The notes under the pieces: model-generated
The model's database searches: none
The model's input: only the letters and a program-made list of their open reading frames with translations
Told to the model about the DNA's origin: nothing
In this document: in pieces, positions 46,111 through 55,318 of the stretch
Layout of the letters: each line of letters begins with the position of its first letter
Position numbering within the stretch: position 1 is the stretch's first letter
Program-made: the position numbers and the translations under genes
Assembly (NCBI GenBank): GCA_019637155.1
Contig: JAHBWE010000019.1
Location: forward strand, 153,497-217,496
Direction: 5' to 3'
Origin: Labilithrix sp.
Lineage (GTDB): Bacteria > Myxococcota_A > Polyangia > Polyangiales > Polyangiaceae
DNA: 64,000 nt

Positions 46111-47517
46111 ATGCAGAAGGTCGCCGCGTACATTCTGGAGCGCACCGAGGATCTTCAGTGGCCAGATGCCAGGAAGGCCGAGGGTGACCGCCTACGGGCG
46201 GTCATCGAGGCGTGGCTCAAGAGCAAGGGGGCATCGTCCGTTGACGGCACCGGCACCTACGCCGCAGTCGACGGCAGCGACGCCAGCTACCAGGTCACGA
46301 CGGTCGCCGATGGCGAGCGCTCGTGGAGGATGTTCGAGCTCTCCGAGGTCACCCCGGAGGGGCGCAAGTTCGTCACGTCGGTCTCCGTGACGGTCGGCCA
46401 CAAGAACGTCGTCGTCTTCGTCACGATGGAGGTCGGGTCCGTGGCGACCTCGATCACGCGCATCGAGGTCGACCCCAAATGCCCGAAGGTCGTTCGCGCT
46501 CTTCTTGCTCAACCGGGCGGGTGGTTTCACGGAGCGTCACGCTTGCGCGGCCTTTCGCAGGTGGATGGCTTCGACGCTGGGGAGGCACTCGCACTCGAGA
46601 TCCAGAACGAGGAGCGCACGATCCCGTTCGTCGTCGTGTCACGCGTGCTCGGCACGACTGCGTTGCCGAAGCTCGACGAGAAGCTGGCGCATGACCTAGC
46701 CGGCGTCGCCAACGTCTACAGCATCGACGAGGACGCCTCCTGGGCACTCACGGACGTGCTCCGCAAGCCCCTCTCCACCTACGGGGGAGCTGTTCGGATC
46801 TACTGGCCTCGCCTGGCCGGCAACGACGATCCCTTCCGCCATCAGCTTTGGACTGCGACGCGGCTCCAGAGCATCGAAGCCGACCCGAAGATCGCCCTCG
46901 AGCGAATCCGACGGCAGGTGCGTACGATCGTCATGCGGGCGTCGGCAGCGAGCGTCGTGCGGCCCAGCGAGATCGACGAGATTCGGGGGGCGGCAGCGCG
47001 TTCGGAGTACGCCGCGTTGCAGGCGAAGGCGAGTGCGCTCGAAGACCTCAAGGCGAAGGCAAGCTCGCTCGCGGACTTCAAGGACATCGCCGACTCCTAC
47101 GCCGCCGACAACGACAAGCTTCGGCACGAACTCGCGGCTCGCGATACCGAACTCGATCAACTCCGAGATGAGGTGCAGCGGCTCGAGGCCGACAAGCAAG
47201 CCCTGATCTTCCAACTCGGGCAGGCGAAGGCCACCTCCGAGGCTGCCGAGGTCGAGCCCGACGCACCGGAGCAGGACGAGGCCGATCAGCCACCGACGCC
47301 CGGCGAGGTGCGGTTCTACAAGAAGACGCACTCGAAGCCGGCGTACGACGTCCTCGTGCGTGTGGCTGACTGCGGGCACACCGCATGGCAGGGCGCGGCG
47401 AAAGCCGACAAGGCCAAGAAGGGCCTGGCGCGACTGCTGGGCGACGATCGCGAGTGGAAGAGCCTGCAGCACTGCGGGTCGTGCACCGGTGGCGGGATGT
47501 GGAAGGTTCAGTGGTAG
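46111..47517 (+). CDS. Unrecognised coiled-coil protein, 468 aa
   Basis: The protein has a mixed alpha/beta N-terminal half (residues 1-270, with DASWALTDVLRKPLSTYGGA near 215) and a long coiled coil (about 280-385). An acidic linker follows, then a compact C-terminus with CGHTAW and HCGSCTGGG segments that could form a small zinc site. I do not recognise the family. Codon use is typical of the island. It is the last gene before tRNA-Asn and stands alone on the plus strand; a defence-associated cargo role is possible but not shown. Confidence 0.68.
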   Translation: MQKVAAYILERTEDLQWPDARKAEGDRLRAVIEAWLKSKGASSVDGTGTYAAVDGSDASYQVTTVADGERSWRMFELSEVTPEGRKFVTSVSVTVGHKNVVVFVTMEVGSVATSITRIEVDPKCPKVVRALLAQPGGWFHGASRLRGLSQVDGFDAGEALALEIQNEERTIPFVVVSRVLGTTALPKLDEKLAHDLAGVANVYSIDEDASWALTDVLRKPLSTYGGAVRIYWPRLAGNDDPFRHQLWTATRLQSIEADPKIALERIRRQVRTIVMRASAASVVRPSEIDEIRGAAARSEYAALQAKASALEDLKAKASSLADFKDIADSYAADNDKLRHELAARDTELDQLRDEVQRLEADKQALIFQLGQAKATSEAAEVEPDAPEQDEADQPPTPGEVRFYKKTHSKPAYDVLVRVADCGHTAWQGAAKADKAKKGLARLLGDDREWKSLQHCGSCTGGGMWKVQW

Positions 47518-47734
47518 ACGGCGCGCAGGAGCCGCGTTTACCCGCCGGTCGCTGAGTAAAACGCCCTGCGCCGCACGAGCCCGATTCTCCTGGAGAAGAG
47601 CCCGCCGAGAACCCCCTCGGCCACGCCCGCGACCATCTCGACGCCGCCGCTCACGTTCTCTTCGCGCACGACGGAGAACGCCGCGCGCCCTCGCTCACGC
47701 CGCGTATCCCCGCGTCGTTCCGCCAGAAATGCAG

Positions 47735-47764
47735 AACCCCGAGAAGCTCGCGCCGCTCGGGGTT
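47735..47764 (-). terminator. Hairpin downstream of tRNA-Asn
   Basis: AACCCCGAG (47735-47743) and CTCGGGGTT (47756-47764) form a perfect 9-bp stem with a 12-nt loop, 42 bp past the 3' end of the tRNA. The T-run after the stem is weak in both directions, so it could end either the tRNA transcript or plus-strand transcription. Confidence 0.55.
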
Positions 47765-47805
47765 CCGTTTACCTGCTGGTCGCCCTTCTTGGCGCGACTC
47801 GAAAA

Positions 47806-47881
47806 TGGCTCCAGCTGCTGGACTCGAACCAGCGACCCGGCGGTTAACAGCCGCCTGCTCTACCAACTGAGCTAAGCTGGA
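47806..47881 (-). tRNA. tRNA-Asn (GTT)
   Basis: The minus strand from 47881 folds as a standard tRNA. The acceptor stem TCCAGCT pairs with AGCTGGA, the D arm contains AGCTCAGTTGGTAGAG, and the anticodon loop CTGTTAA has anticodon GTT. The T arm GCTGGTTCGAGTCCAGC is intact, and CCA is encoded (47806-47808). Length is 76 nt with CCA. It stands at the right flank of the mobile region, a common integration target. Confidence 0.95.
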
Positions 47882-47966
47882 AAATGGAGACGGAGAAGTA
47901 CCCAGCCACTGCCCCGACGTCAAGCGGGTTGGAAGGATCTTCGGACGGCGGCGGTTCAGGCCTGCG

Positions 47967-48455
47967 ATGCTTCGTTCGCGGCTTCGGTCGGTCCTTCTCG
48001 TTCTTCTCGCGCTTGGCCTCTTTGGGTGCGATGAGGCTACGAAGAGCGTTGCGCGGGAGCGGCTTGCTGAGGGCAGCGTCGAGATCGTGCGGGGGGCGGT
48101 GGAGCTGCGGTATGTCCAGAATGACGACATCGCGTTCAGCGCGTTTCGGCAGCTTGGGGTCGCGCATTCGCCGGCGTTTCTTGCGGTGCTCGCGCTCGTC
48201 GGGATCATCGGGGCGGTCGGGCTCGCGATCGCGTCGACGCGGTGGTGTGCGCGGGTTGGGCTTGCGCTCGTGATCGGTGGGGCGCTCGGGAACTTTGCGG
48301 ACCGCGTCGCGCGTGGGTACGTCGTGGACTTCATCCACGTGCACGGGTGGCCCGTGTTCAACGTCGCCGACATCGCCGTCGTCGTCGGGGTCGGCGTGCT
48401 GCTCCTCTCGCGGATGCGGAAGGAGAAGGAGGCGCCCCCGTCTACGGTCGCCTGA
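47967..48455 (+). CDS. lspA: Lipoprotein signal peptidase (signal peptidase II)
   Basis: The 162-residue membrane protein has four predicted helices and the LspA signature: DEATKSVARERL after helix 1 (usually DQxTK), then GGALGNFADRVARGYVVDFI and HGWPVFNVADIAV, with the catalytic Asp pair in NFADR and NVAD. It cleaves lipoprotein signal peptides before the lipidated Cys in the inner membrane. The N-terminus contains LGLFGC, which looks like a lipobox; cleavage there would remove helix 1, so this is probably coincidence. The 3' end overlaps the convergent gene by 14 bp. Confidence 0.93.
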   Translation: MLRSRLRSVLLVLLALGLFGCDEATKSVARERLAEGSVEIVRGAVELRYVQNDDIAFSAFRQLGVAHSPAFLAVLALVGIIGAVGLAIASTRWCARVGLALVIGGALGNFADRVARGYVVDFIHVHGWPVFNVADIAVVVGVGVLLLSRMRKEKEAPPSTVA

Positions 48456-49368
48456 GCGGATGCGGAGGCGGCGGGCCCGCGTCGGCGCGTGGGGTGATGG
48501 CGACGCCTGCCTCTGCGTGCGCTTCGCCGATGGCGGCGATCGTCGCGGCGGAGGTGCGGACGTCGACGCGCTCGGTCTCGATCTTCTGCGTCGCCGCCTC
48601 GATGACGGCGAGCTTCGACTCGATCGTCGCCTTCGCGCTCGGCGATGCGTTCGGCGCGCCCAGGCGGAGGGCGCGCTCCGTCTCGCGCCAGATCGCGAGG
48701 GCGCCCTCGAGCGCGCGCGGCATGCCCGCGCCGTAGGCGCCGCCGGGGCCCTCGCGGCGCGCGAGATCGCGCTGCACGCACGCCGAGTGGTCGGGCGTCA
48801 GCTCGGGCGGCAGCTTCGACGCGTCATCCGTCGCGACGAGCCAGTACGTCGGGCACGCCCCCGGCACCGCGCTCACCACCGCGCGCAGGGCCGGACGCGT
48901 GCTCTCCGCGTCGTGCTTTCGTCCCACCGCCGGCGCGGCCTCCGCCATCTTCTTCGCGACCGCGAGGCGGAGCGCGTCGTGGCCGGTGCCCTTGCCGTCG
49001 CGGAGATCGGCGAGCCATGTGTCGACCCGGGGCAGCGCGTCGCCGCGGCCGTCGCGCGCGAGCACGAGCGCCGCCGTCGCCGCGCCCGCGTGGTCGGGCG
49101 GATTCGCGACGAAGCCCGCCTTCGAGCCGAGCGCGTTCGCGATGGAGGAGAGGCACGAAGGTGGGTACGCGCCGTCCGCGGCGGGCGGCGGCTGCTCCGT
49201 GCACGCCGGCGCCTCCTTCACCGCCTCGCGGAGGGCCGCGTCGTCGCCGCTCGCGAGCGCGTCGCGGAGCGCCTCGATCTTCGCCATCGGCCCGGCCTTG
49301 CAACCGACGATGAGGAGGGCAGGGAAGAGGATGCGCCGCACCACGAGCGAGCAGCATACCGCGGCCAC
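48442..49368 (-). CDS. Putative lipoprotein of unknown function
   Basis: The N-terminus MAAVCCSLVVRRILFPALLI then VGC forms a lipoprotein signal with the lipidated Cys at about 23. A GTG at 49344 is an alternative start. The remaining 285 residues are mostly helical, with a few Cys that could form disulfides (EAPACTEQPPP, PPSCLSSIANALG, PDHSACVQRDLARR) and a Pro-rich end. No family is recognised. It would be anchored in the outer membrane and face the periplasm. Converges with lspA with a 14-bp overlap. Confidence 0.75.
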   Translation of the reverse strand: MAAVCCSLVVRRILFPALLIVGCKAGPMAKIEALRDALASGDDAALREAVKEAPACTEQPPPAADGAYPPSCLSSIANALGSKAGFVANPPDHAGAATAALVLARDGRGDALPRVDTWLADLRDGKGTGHDALRLAVAKKMAEAAPAVGRKHDAESTRPALRAVVSAVPGACPTYWLVATDDASKLPPELTPDHSACVQRDLARREGPGGAYGAGMPRALEGALAIWRETERALRLGAPNASPSAKATIESKLAVIEAATQKIETERVDVRTSAATIAAIGEAHAEAGVAITPRADAGPPPPHPLRRP

Positions 49369-49440
49369 GATGGGATTCGCGTACGCGCGACGAACCGCGC
49401 GACTGCGCGGGCCGCGGGCCGCGGGCGAGATGGAGCCGCG

Positions 49441-50397
49441 TTAGCGCCGGCGGCGGAGACCGGCAAGGACCGCGGCGGCGAGGAGCGCAAAGAACGCCGA
49501 CGGCGGCGTCGCCACGCCGAGGGCGCCGATGGTGCAGCTCTCGTCCGAGCCCGAACCCGAGCCCGAGCCCGAGCTCGGTGGCGCGCCGGAAGGGGACGCC
49601 GTCGCGCCGCCGCCGGTTGCGATCCGCGGCCCCGAGCAGGAGAGATCGACGTCGATCTCCATCGGCGATAGCGCCGGCGCGCCGTCGATCGCGGCGGTGA
49701 CGCGGACGTGATGTTTGCCGAGCGTCGTCCCGTGCTGGACGACGTGCGGGCCGGCGTCGCCGCACACGGAGAAGACGGTGAGCGCCCTGGTCCCCGCCGC
49801 GTCACCGATCGGACCGACGAGCGACGAGGGCCCGGTCCACGATGCGCCGTCGACCTCGACCTGCCAGCGGACGAGCGAGAGGAACGGAGCGAGCTCCGCG
49901 CTCGTGACCACCGAGAGCTGCGCCGTCGCCGCTTCGACCGGCTCGACGCACGAGCCGCGCTGGGTGGCGACCTCCACCGACGCCACGCCCGTCGTCGCGC
50001 GAAGCTCTCCGGCGACGGCGGGGAACGGCGACGCGGCGGTGACTTGAAAGGAGAGCGACTGGCGTGGAAGGCTCGCGCACGACGCGTACCTCAGCGTGTG
50101 CGTTCCGAGCGCGAGCTGTTGCTCCGGGGCGAGCAGGAAGCCGCCGCCATAGGGCTCCTTCCTCGTCGCGACGAGGGCGTCGGCGCCGTCGAAGAGCTCG
50201 AGCGGCTCCTCGGTGCTCGCCCACGGCGCAGGCGGTGGCACATAGAGAAAACCCGGCGCGTTCGCAGGGACGCTCGCGCCGTCCTCCGGGAGGAGATGCA
50301 TCATCGGGCAGGCCAGGCTGCACGCCGCCGCCTCCTGCTCCGTCACCGCAACGAAGCACGCGAGCGCCATGACGCCGGTGACGAGACGACGAACCAT
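49441..50397 (-). CDS. Secreted protein with MYXO-CTERM tail, paralogue 1
   Basis: Start ATG 50397 gives 318 residues: a signal peptide (MVRRLVTGVMALACFVAVTE, cleavage near AAACS), and a beta-rich body with Cys residues (ALTVFSVCGDAGPHVVQ, IDVDLSCSGPR). A Gly/Ser linker follows, and a C-terminal tail ESCTIGALGV, then a hydrophobic helix and RRRR. The Cys-Pro-hydrophobic-Arg tail is the MYXO-CTERM sorting signal of Myxococcota, usually cleaved and used for surface attachment. It is a paralogue of 50492-51499, about 90 bp away. Function of the body is unknown. Confidence 0.85.
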   Translation of the reverse strand: MVRRLVTGVMALACFVAVTEQEAAACSLACPMMHLLPEDGASVPANAPGFLYVPPPAPWASTEEPLELFDGADALVATRKEPYGGGFLLAPEQQLALGTHTLRYASCASLPRQSLSFQVTAASPFPAVAGELRATTGVASVEVATQRGSCVEPVEAATAQLSVVTSAELAPFLSLVRWQVEVDGASWTGPSSLVGPIGDAAGTRALTVFSVCGDAGPHVVQHGTTLGKHHVRVTAAIDGAPALSPMEIDVDLSCSGPRIATGGGATASPSGAPPSSGSGSGSGSDESCTIGALGVATPPSAFFALLAAAVLAGLRRRR

Positions 50398-50491
50398 TTT
50401 CGCGAGCTTACACGGAATCAGCGAAACCGCATCGACTGAGGGGTCCAGCCTAGCAGCCGGCGACGAGGAGGGCAGCGAGCGCGATCTCGAG

Positions 50492-51499
50492 TCAGCGCCG
50501 GCGGCGGAGAACGCCGAGGGCGGCGACGAGGAGCGCAACGAACGCCGGCGCCGGCGTCGCCGCGCCAAGGACGCCGACGGTGCAGCCCTCGTCCGAGCCC
50601 GAGCTCGAGCCCGAGCTCGAGCCCGGCGCCGCAGCGGAGGGCGCCGCGGGCACTGCGGGCACGGCGGGCGCCGCGGGCACTGCGGGCGCCGGGGCCGCGG
50701 GCGCCGGCATCGCGGGGGCCGTCACTCCGCCGCCGGTCGTGATTCGCGGTCCGGAGCAGGAGAGGTCGACGTCGATGTCCATCGGCGGTAGCGCCGGCGC
50801 GGCGGTGAGCGTGGCGGTGACGCGGACGCGATGTTTGCCGAGCGTCGTCCCGTGCTGGACGATGTCCGCGCCGGCGTCACCGCACACCGAGAAGACGGTG
50901 AGCGCGCCGAGTCCCGCCGCGTCGCCGATCGGACCTGCGAGCGACGTGGGGCCGATCCACGACGCGCCGTCGACCTCGACCTGCCAGCGAACGAGCGAGA
51001 GGAACGGAGCGAGCTCCGCGCTCGCGACCACCGTGAGCTGCGCCGTCGCGGCGTCGACGGTTTCGGTGCACGAGCCGCTCCGCGTGGCGACGTCCACCGA
51101 CGCCACGCCCGTCGTCGCGCGAAGCTCTCCGGCGACGGCGGGGAACGGCGCTGCGGCGGTGACTCGAAAGGAGCGCGACTCGCGGGGAGAGCCCGCGCAC
51201 GTCGCGTACCTCAGCGTGTGCGCTCCGAGCGCGAGCTCTCGCTCTGGGACGAGCAGGTTGCCGCTCCCGAAGGGCTCCTCCCTCGTCGCGACGCGGGCGC
51301 CGGCGCCGTCGAAGAGCTCGAGCGGCTCGGTGCTCACGTAGAAGAAGCCCGGCGCGTTCGCAGGGACGCTCGCGCCGTCCTCCGGGAGGAGGCGCGTAGC
51401 CGGGCAGGCCGGCGGACCGCACGCCGCCGCGTCGTGCTCCGCTACCGCAACGAAGCACGCGGCGGCGGCGACGACGCAGCGCCGAAACGCGATGGCCAT
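50492..51499 (-). CDS. Secreted protein with MYXO-CTERM tail, paralogue 2
   Basis: The 335-residue protein matches the neighbouring paralogue nearly throughout: signal peptide (MAIAFRRCVVAAAACFVAVA), the body with RLLPEDGASVPANAPGFFYV and WQVEVDGASWIGPTSLAGPI, and tail EGCTVGVLGA, then a helix and RRRR. The linker before the tail is longer here, an Ala/Pro run (PAMPAPAAPAPAVPAAPAVP). The body looks highly conserved, the linker and signal peptide less so, indicating a fairly recent tandem duplication under selection on the body. Confidence 0.87.
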   Translation of the reverse strand: MAIAFRRCVVAAAACFVAVAEHDAAACGPPACPATRLLPEDGASVPANAPGFFYVSTEPLELFDGAGARVATREEPFGSGNLLVPERELALGAHTLRYATCAGSPRESRSFRVTAAAPFPAVAGELRATTGVASVDVATRSGSCTETVDAATAQLTVVASAELAPFLSLVRWQVEVDGASWIGPTSLAGPIGDAAGLGALTVFSVCGDAGADIVQHGTTLGKHRVRVTATLTAAPALPPMDIDVDLSCSGPRITTGGGVTAPAMPAPAAPAPAVPAAPAVPAVPAAPSAAAPGSSSGSSSGSDEGCTVGVLGAATPAPAFVALLVAALGVLRRRR

Positions 51500-51538
51500 C
51501 GAATGAGATTACACGGAATCGACGGAAAGCGCTGCGCG

Positions 51539-53395
<1,857 letters not shown>

Positions 53396-53414
53396 GTCTC
53401 GCTCCTCGATGGTA

Positions 53415-53519
53415 GGCCCCAGAAGCGGCCGCGAAAGCGGTCGCGAAGCGACCCGAGCGCTTCGCGCGAGGGCCGTGTCTGGGGTGGGGGTGTCGGGGGC
53501 GAAGCCCCCGACGTTGAGA
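53415..53519. repeat. 105-bp dispersed stem-loop repeat, intergenic copy
   Basis: This block lies just upstream of the acyl-CoA dehydrogenase start. It matches 58987-59091 over exactly 105 bp with only six mismatches in two three-base clusters that I can see. It contains a 9-bp stem with a GAA loop (GTCGGGGGC GAA GCCCCCGAC) and a 6-bp stem with a GAA loop (GGTCGC GAA GCGACC). A 4-bp stem has a TTC loop here and a GAA loop in the other copy. Confidence 0.9.
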
Positions 53520-53620
53520 GGGCCCCGTCTATGGATGGTGGGCCCCATGGTGCATCGCGTCAAGGCGAAACTGAATGACGATTCAGTGCGGCAGAGGTCG
53601 CGGCAGAGGTCGCGGCGCGC

Positions 53621-55279
53621 CTATTTCTTCTCGATCTTCTGCAGGACGTCGACGGCGAGCTTGTGCTCGCCCGAGCCCTTCTTCGCGCGCATCGCGAAGA
53701 GGCGCACCTCGCGCTCGGCGTCGGTGTGGGAGGGATCGAGCTGCACCGCGCGCGCGAAGTCGCGGAAGGCCGCGAAGACGTTGTTGAGCTTCTTCTGGAC
53801 GAGGCCGCGGTAAAAGAGCGCGGGCACGCTCGTGCGGTCGACGTTCACCGCGCGATCCATCTTCACGAGCGCCATCTTCAGCTCGTCCTCCGACGCGTCG
53901 CCGGCGCGGACGTCGGACCACGCCTGGAGCGCGATCGCCTCCGAGTCGTCGGCGTCCATCGTGATGAGCTCCTGACAGAGCTTCGACACGACCTCGAAGC
54001 CCTTCGCCGCGAAGGCGGCGTCGATCTCCTTCTTGATGAGCGCGCGCGTCCGCGGCTCGTCCTTCGGACGGCGCGACGCGAGGTAGGCGCGCCGTCCTTC
54101 CGGATCGGTGAGCGTCTTCTGCGCTTGCGACATGTAGCTGAAGATCTTCGCGACGTCGCCGCGGACGGAGAAGAAGTCGGTGACGAGCTTGTCGGGGTGC
54201 CACGTCTTCGCGAGACGCATGTAAGATGCACGCACCGCCTCGGCCGACGCGCCGTCCGACAGGCCGAGGACCTGGAAGTAGTCCTCCTTGTCGATGTTCG
54301 CGGCGCGCGCGGCGATGCCCTCGAGGCCGAGCTCCGCCGGCGTGCGGATCGTGCCGAGCGACGACGTCGTCTTCGCCGCCGCGAGCGCGGCCGGGGAGAA
54401 CGCCTGCGAGGGCGTCGCGATCGCCTTCGCGCTCGGCGGCCGGTAGGCCGGGATCTGCGTCGAGCTGATCGCGCCGGGGCTCCTCATCGGGACGGGGCCG
54501 CTCGGCATCGTGGCCGGGAGCGCGCCGGTCGACGGGTGCGTGCGCGCGCCCGAGGCCGACTCGATGTGCTTCGCGATGACGAGCAGGTACGCGAGGAGAT
54601 CGACGTGGGCGGGGGTCAGCTCGGACGCGGCCTTCATCTCCGCGAGCGTCATCGGGCGGCCGCGCAGCATCTCGACGAGCGCCGTCTCTTGCGGCGGGAG
54701 CCGCGGCTTCACGTGCTTGTCGTCGGCGGGGATGACGCGGAGCTGGTTGTCGCCGATGCGCCGCACCGTCTCCGCGACGAAGCGGAGCGGGGGGTAGTCG
54801 CGGATGCCGCGCCACACCGGGCCGACGAGGTCGGTCGAGATCGCCGGGTCGACCGGCATGCGCGCGTCGTAGAACGCGTACGTCGTCGTCTCGTCGTCGA
54901 GCCCGAAGAGGTGATGCACCTTGCGGTGGATCTGCTCGACGAGGGCGAGGTCGCGCTGCTCGCGCGTGATCGCGCGGCGTGCGAGGAGCACCTCGCCGTG
55001 GAGCTGCTTCGTCTTCGAGATCTCGAGCAGCGTGGTGTCGAGGGTGGGGCGATCGATGAAGCCCAGCTCGTAGGCGACGACGCCGAAGAAGCCGCCGGAG
55101 ACCATGCCGAGCGGCGTCGTCTCGACCGCGCTGATGCGGCCGCGCCAGAGGACGACGGTGGCGCGGCGCGCGTCGGTGGCGGAGAGCTCGAGGCGGCCGC
55201 TCAGGCGGCGGTTCCGCGCGTAGATCAGCGCGTGCGCGAGCGGGGTGTCGGAGAGCTTTCCCGTCGCGGACGGCGTCAT
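53621..55279 (-). CDS. PATAN(DUF4388)-DnaJ-TPR protein
   Basis: The 552-residue protein has an N-terminal PATAN/DUF4388-like domain (residues 8-110: ALIYARNRRLSGRLELSATD, TVVLWRGRISAVET) and a helical middle. A Pro/Ser-rich linker follows (about 245-310), then a J domain (DYFQVLGLSDGASAEAVRAS, with HPD in LAKTWHPDKL) and TPR-like helices to the end (PALFYRGLVQKKLNNVFAAF). The HPD motif means it can stimulate a DnaK ATPase. PATAN plus J domain is a Myxococcota-type architecture and suggests recruitment of a chaperone to a signalling complex (inference). Cytoplasmic. Confidence 0.88.
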   Translation of the reverse strand: MTPSATGKLSDTPLAHALIYARNRRLSGRLELSATDARRATVVLWRGRISAVETTPLGMVSGGFFGVVAYELGFIDRPTLDTTLLEISKTKQLHGEVLLARRAITREQRDLALVEQIHRKVHHLFGLDDETTTYAFYDARMPVDPAISTDLVGPVWRGIRDYPPLRFVAETVRRIGDNQLRVIPADDKHVKPRLPPQETALVEMLRGRPMTLAEMKAASELTPAHVDLLAYLLVIAKHIESASGARTHPSTGALPATMPSGPVPMRSPGAISSTQIPAYRPPSAKAIATPSQAFSPAALAAAKTTSSLGTIRTPAELGLEGIAARAANIDKEDYFQVLGLSDGASAEAVRASYMRLAKTWHPDKLVTDFFSVRGDVAKIFSYMSQAQKTLTDPEGRRAYLASRRPKDEPRTRALIKKEIDAAFAAKGFEVVSKLCQELITMDADDSEAIALQAWSDVRAGDASEDELKMALVKMDRAVNVDRTSVPALFYRGLVQKKLNNVFAAFRDFARAVQLDPSHTDAEREVRLFAMRAKKGSGEHKLAVDVLQKIEKK

Positions 55280-55318
55280 GAGCCGGGAGATGCTAGCAGC
55301 AGGTGACGCCGACGCGAG

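Noticed and set aside
47967..48035. Lipobox-like LGLFGC in LspA as a true lipoprotein signal
   Set aside because: Cleavage there would remove membrane helix 1 of a multi-pass enzyme; probably chance.
47651..48781. Long minus frame across tRNA-Asn and lspA
   Set aside because: It runs through the tRNA and is antisense to lspA; product is low-complexity Arg/Ser.
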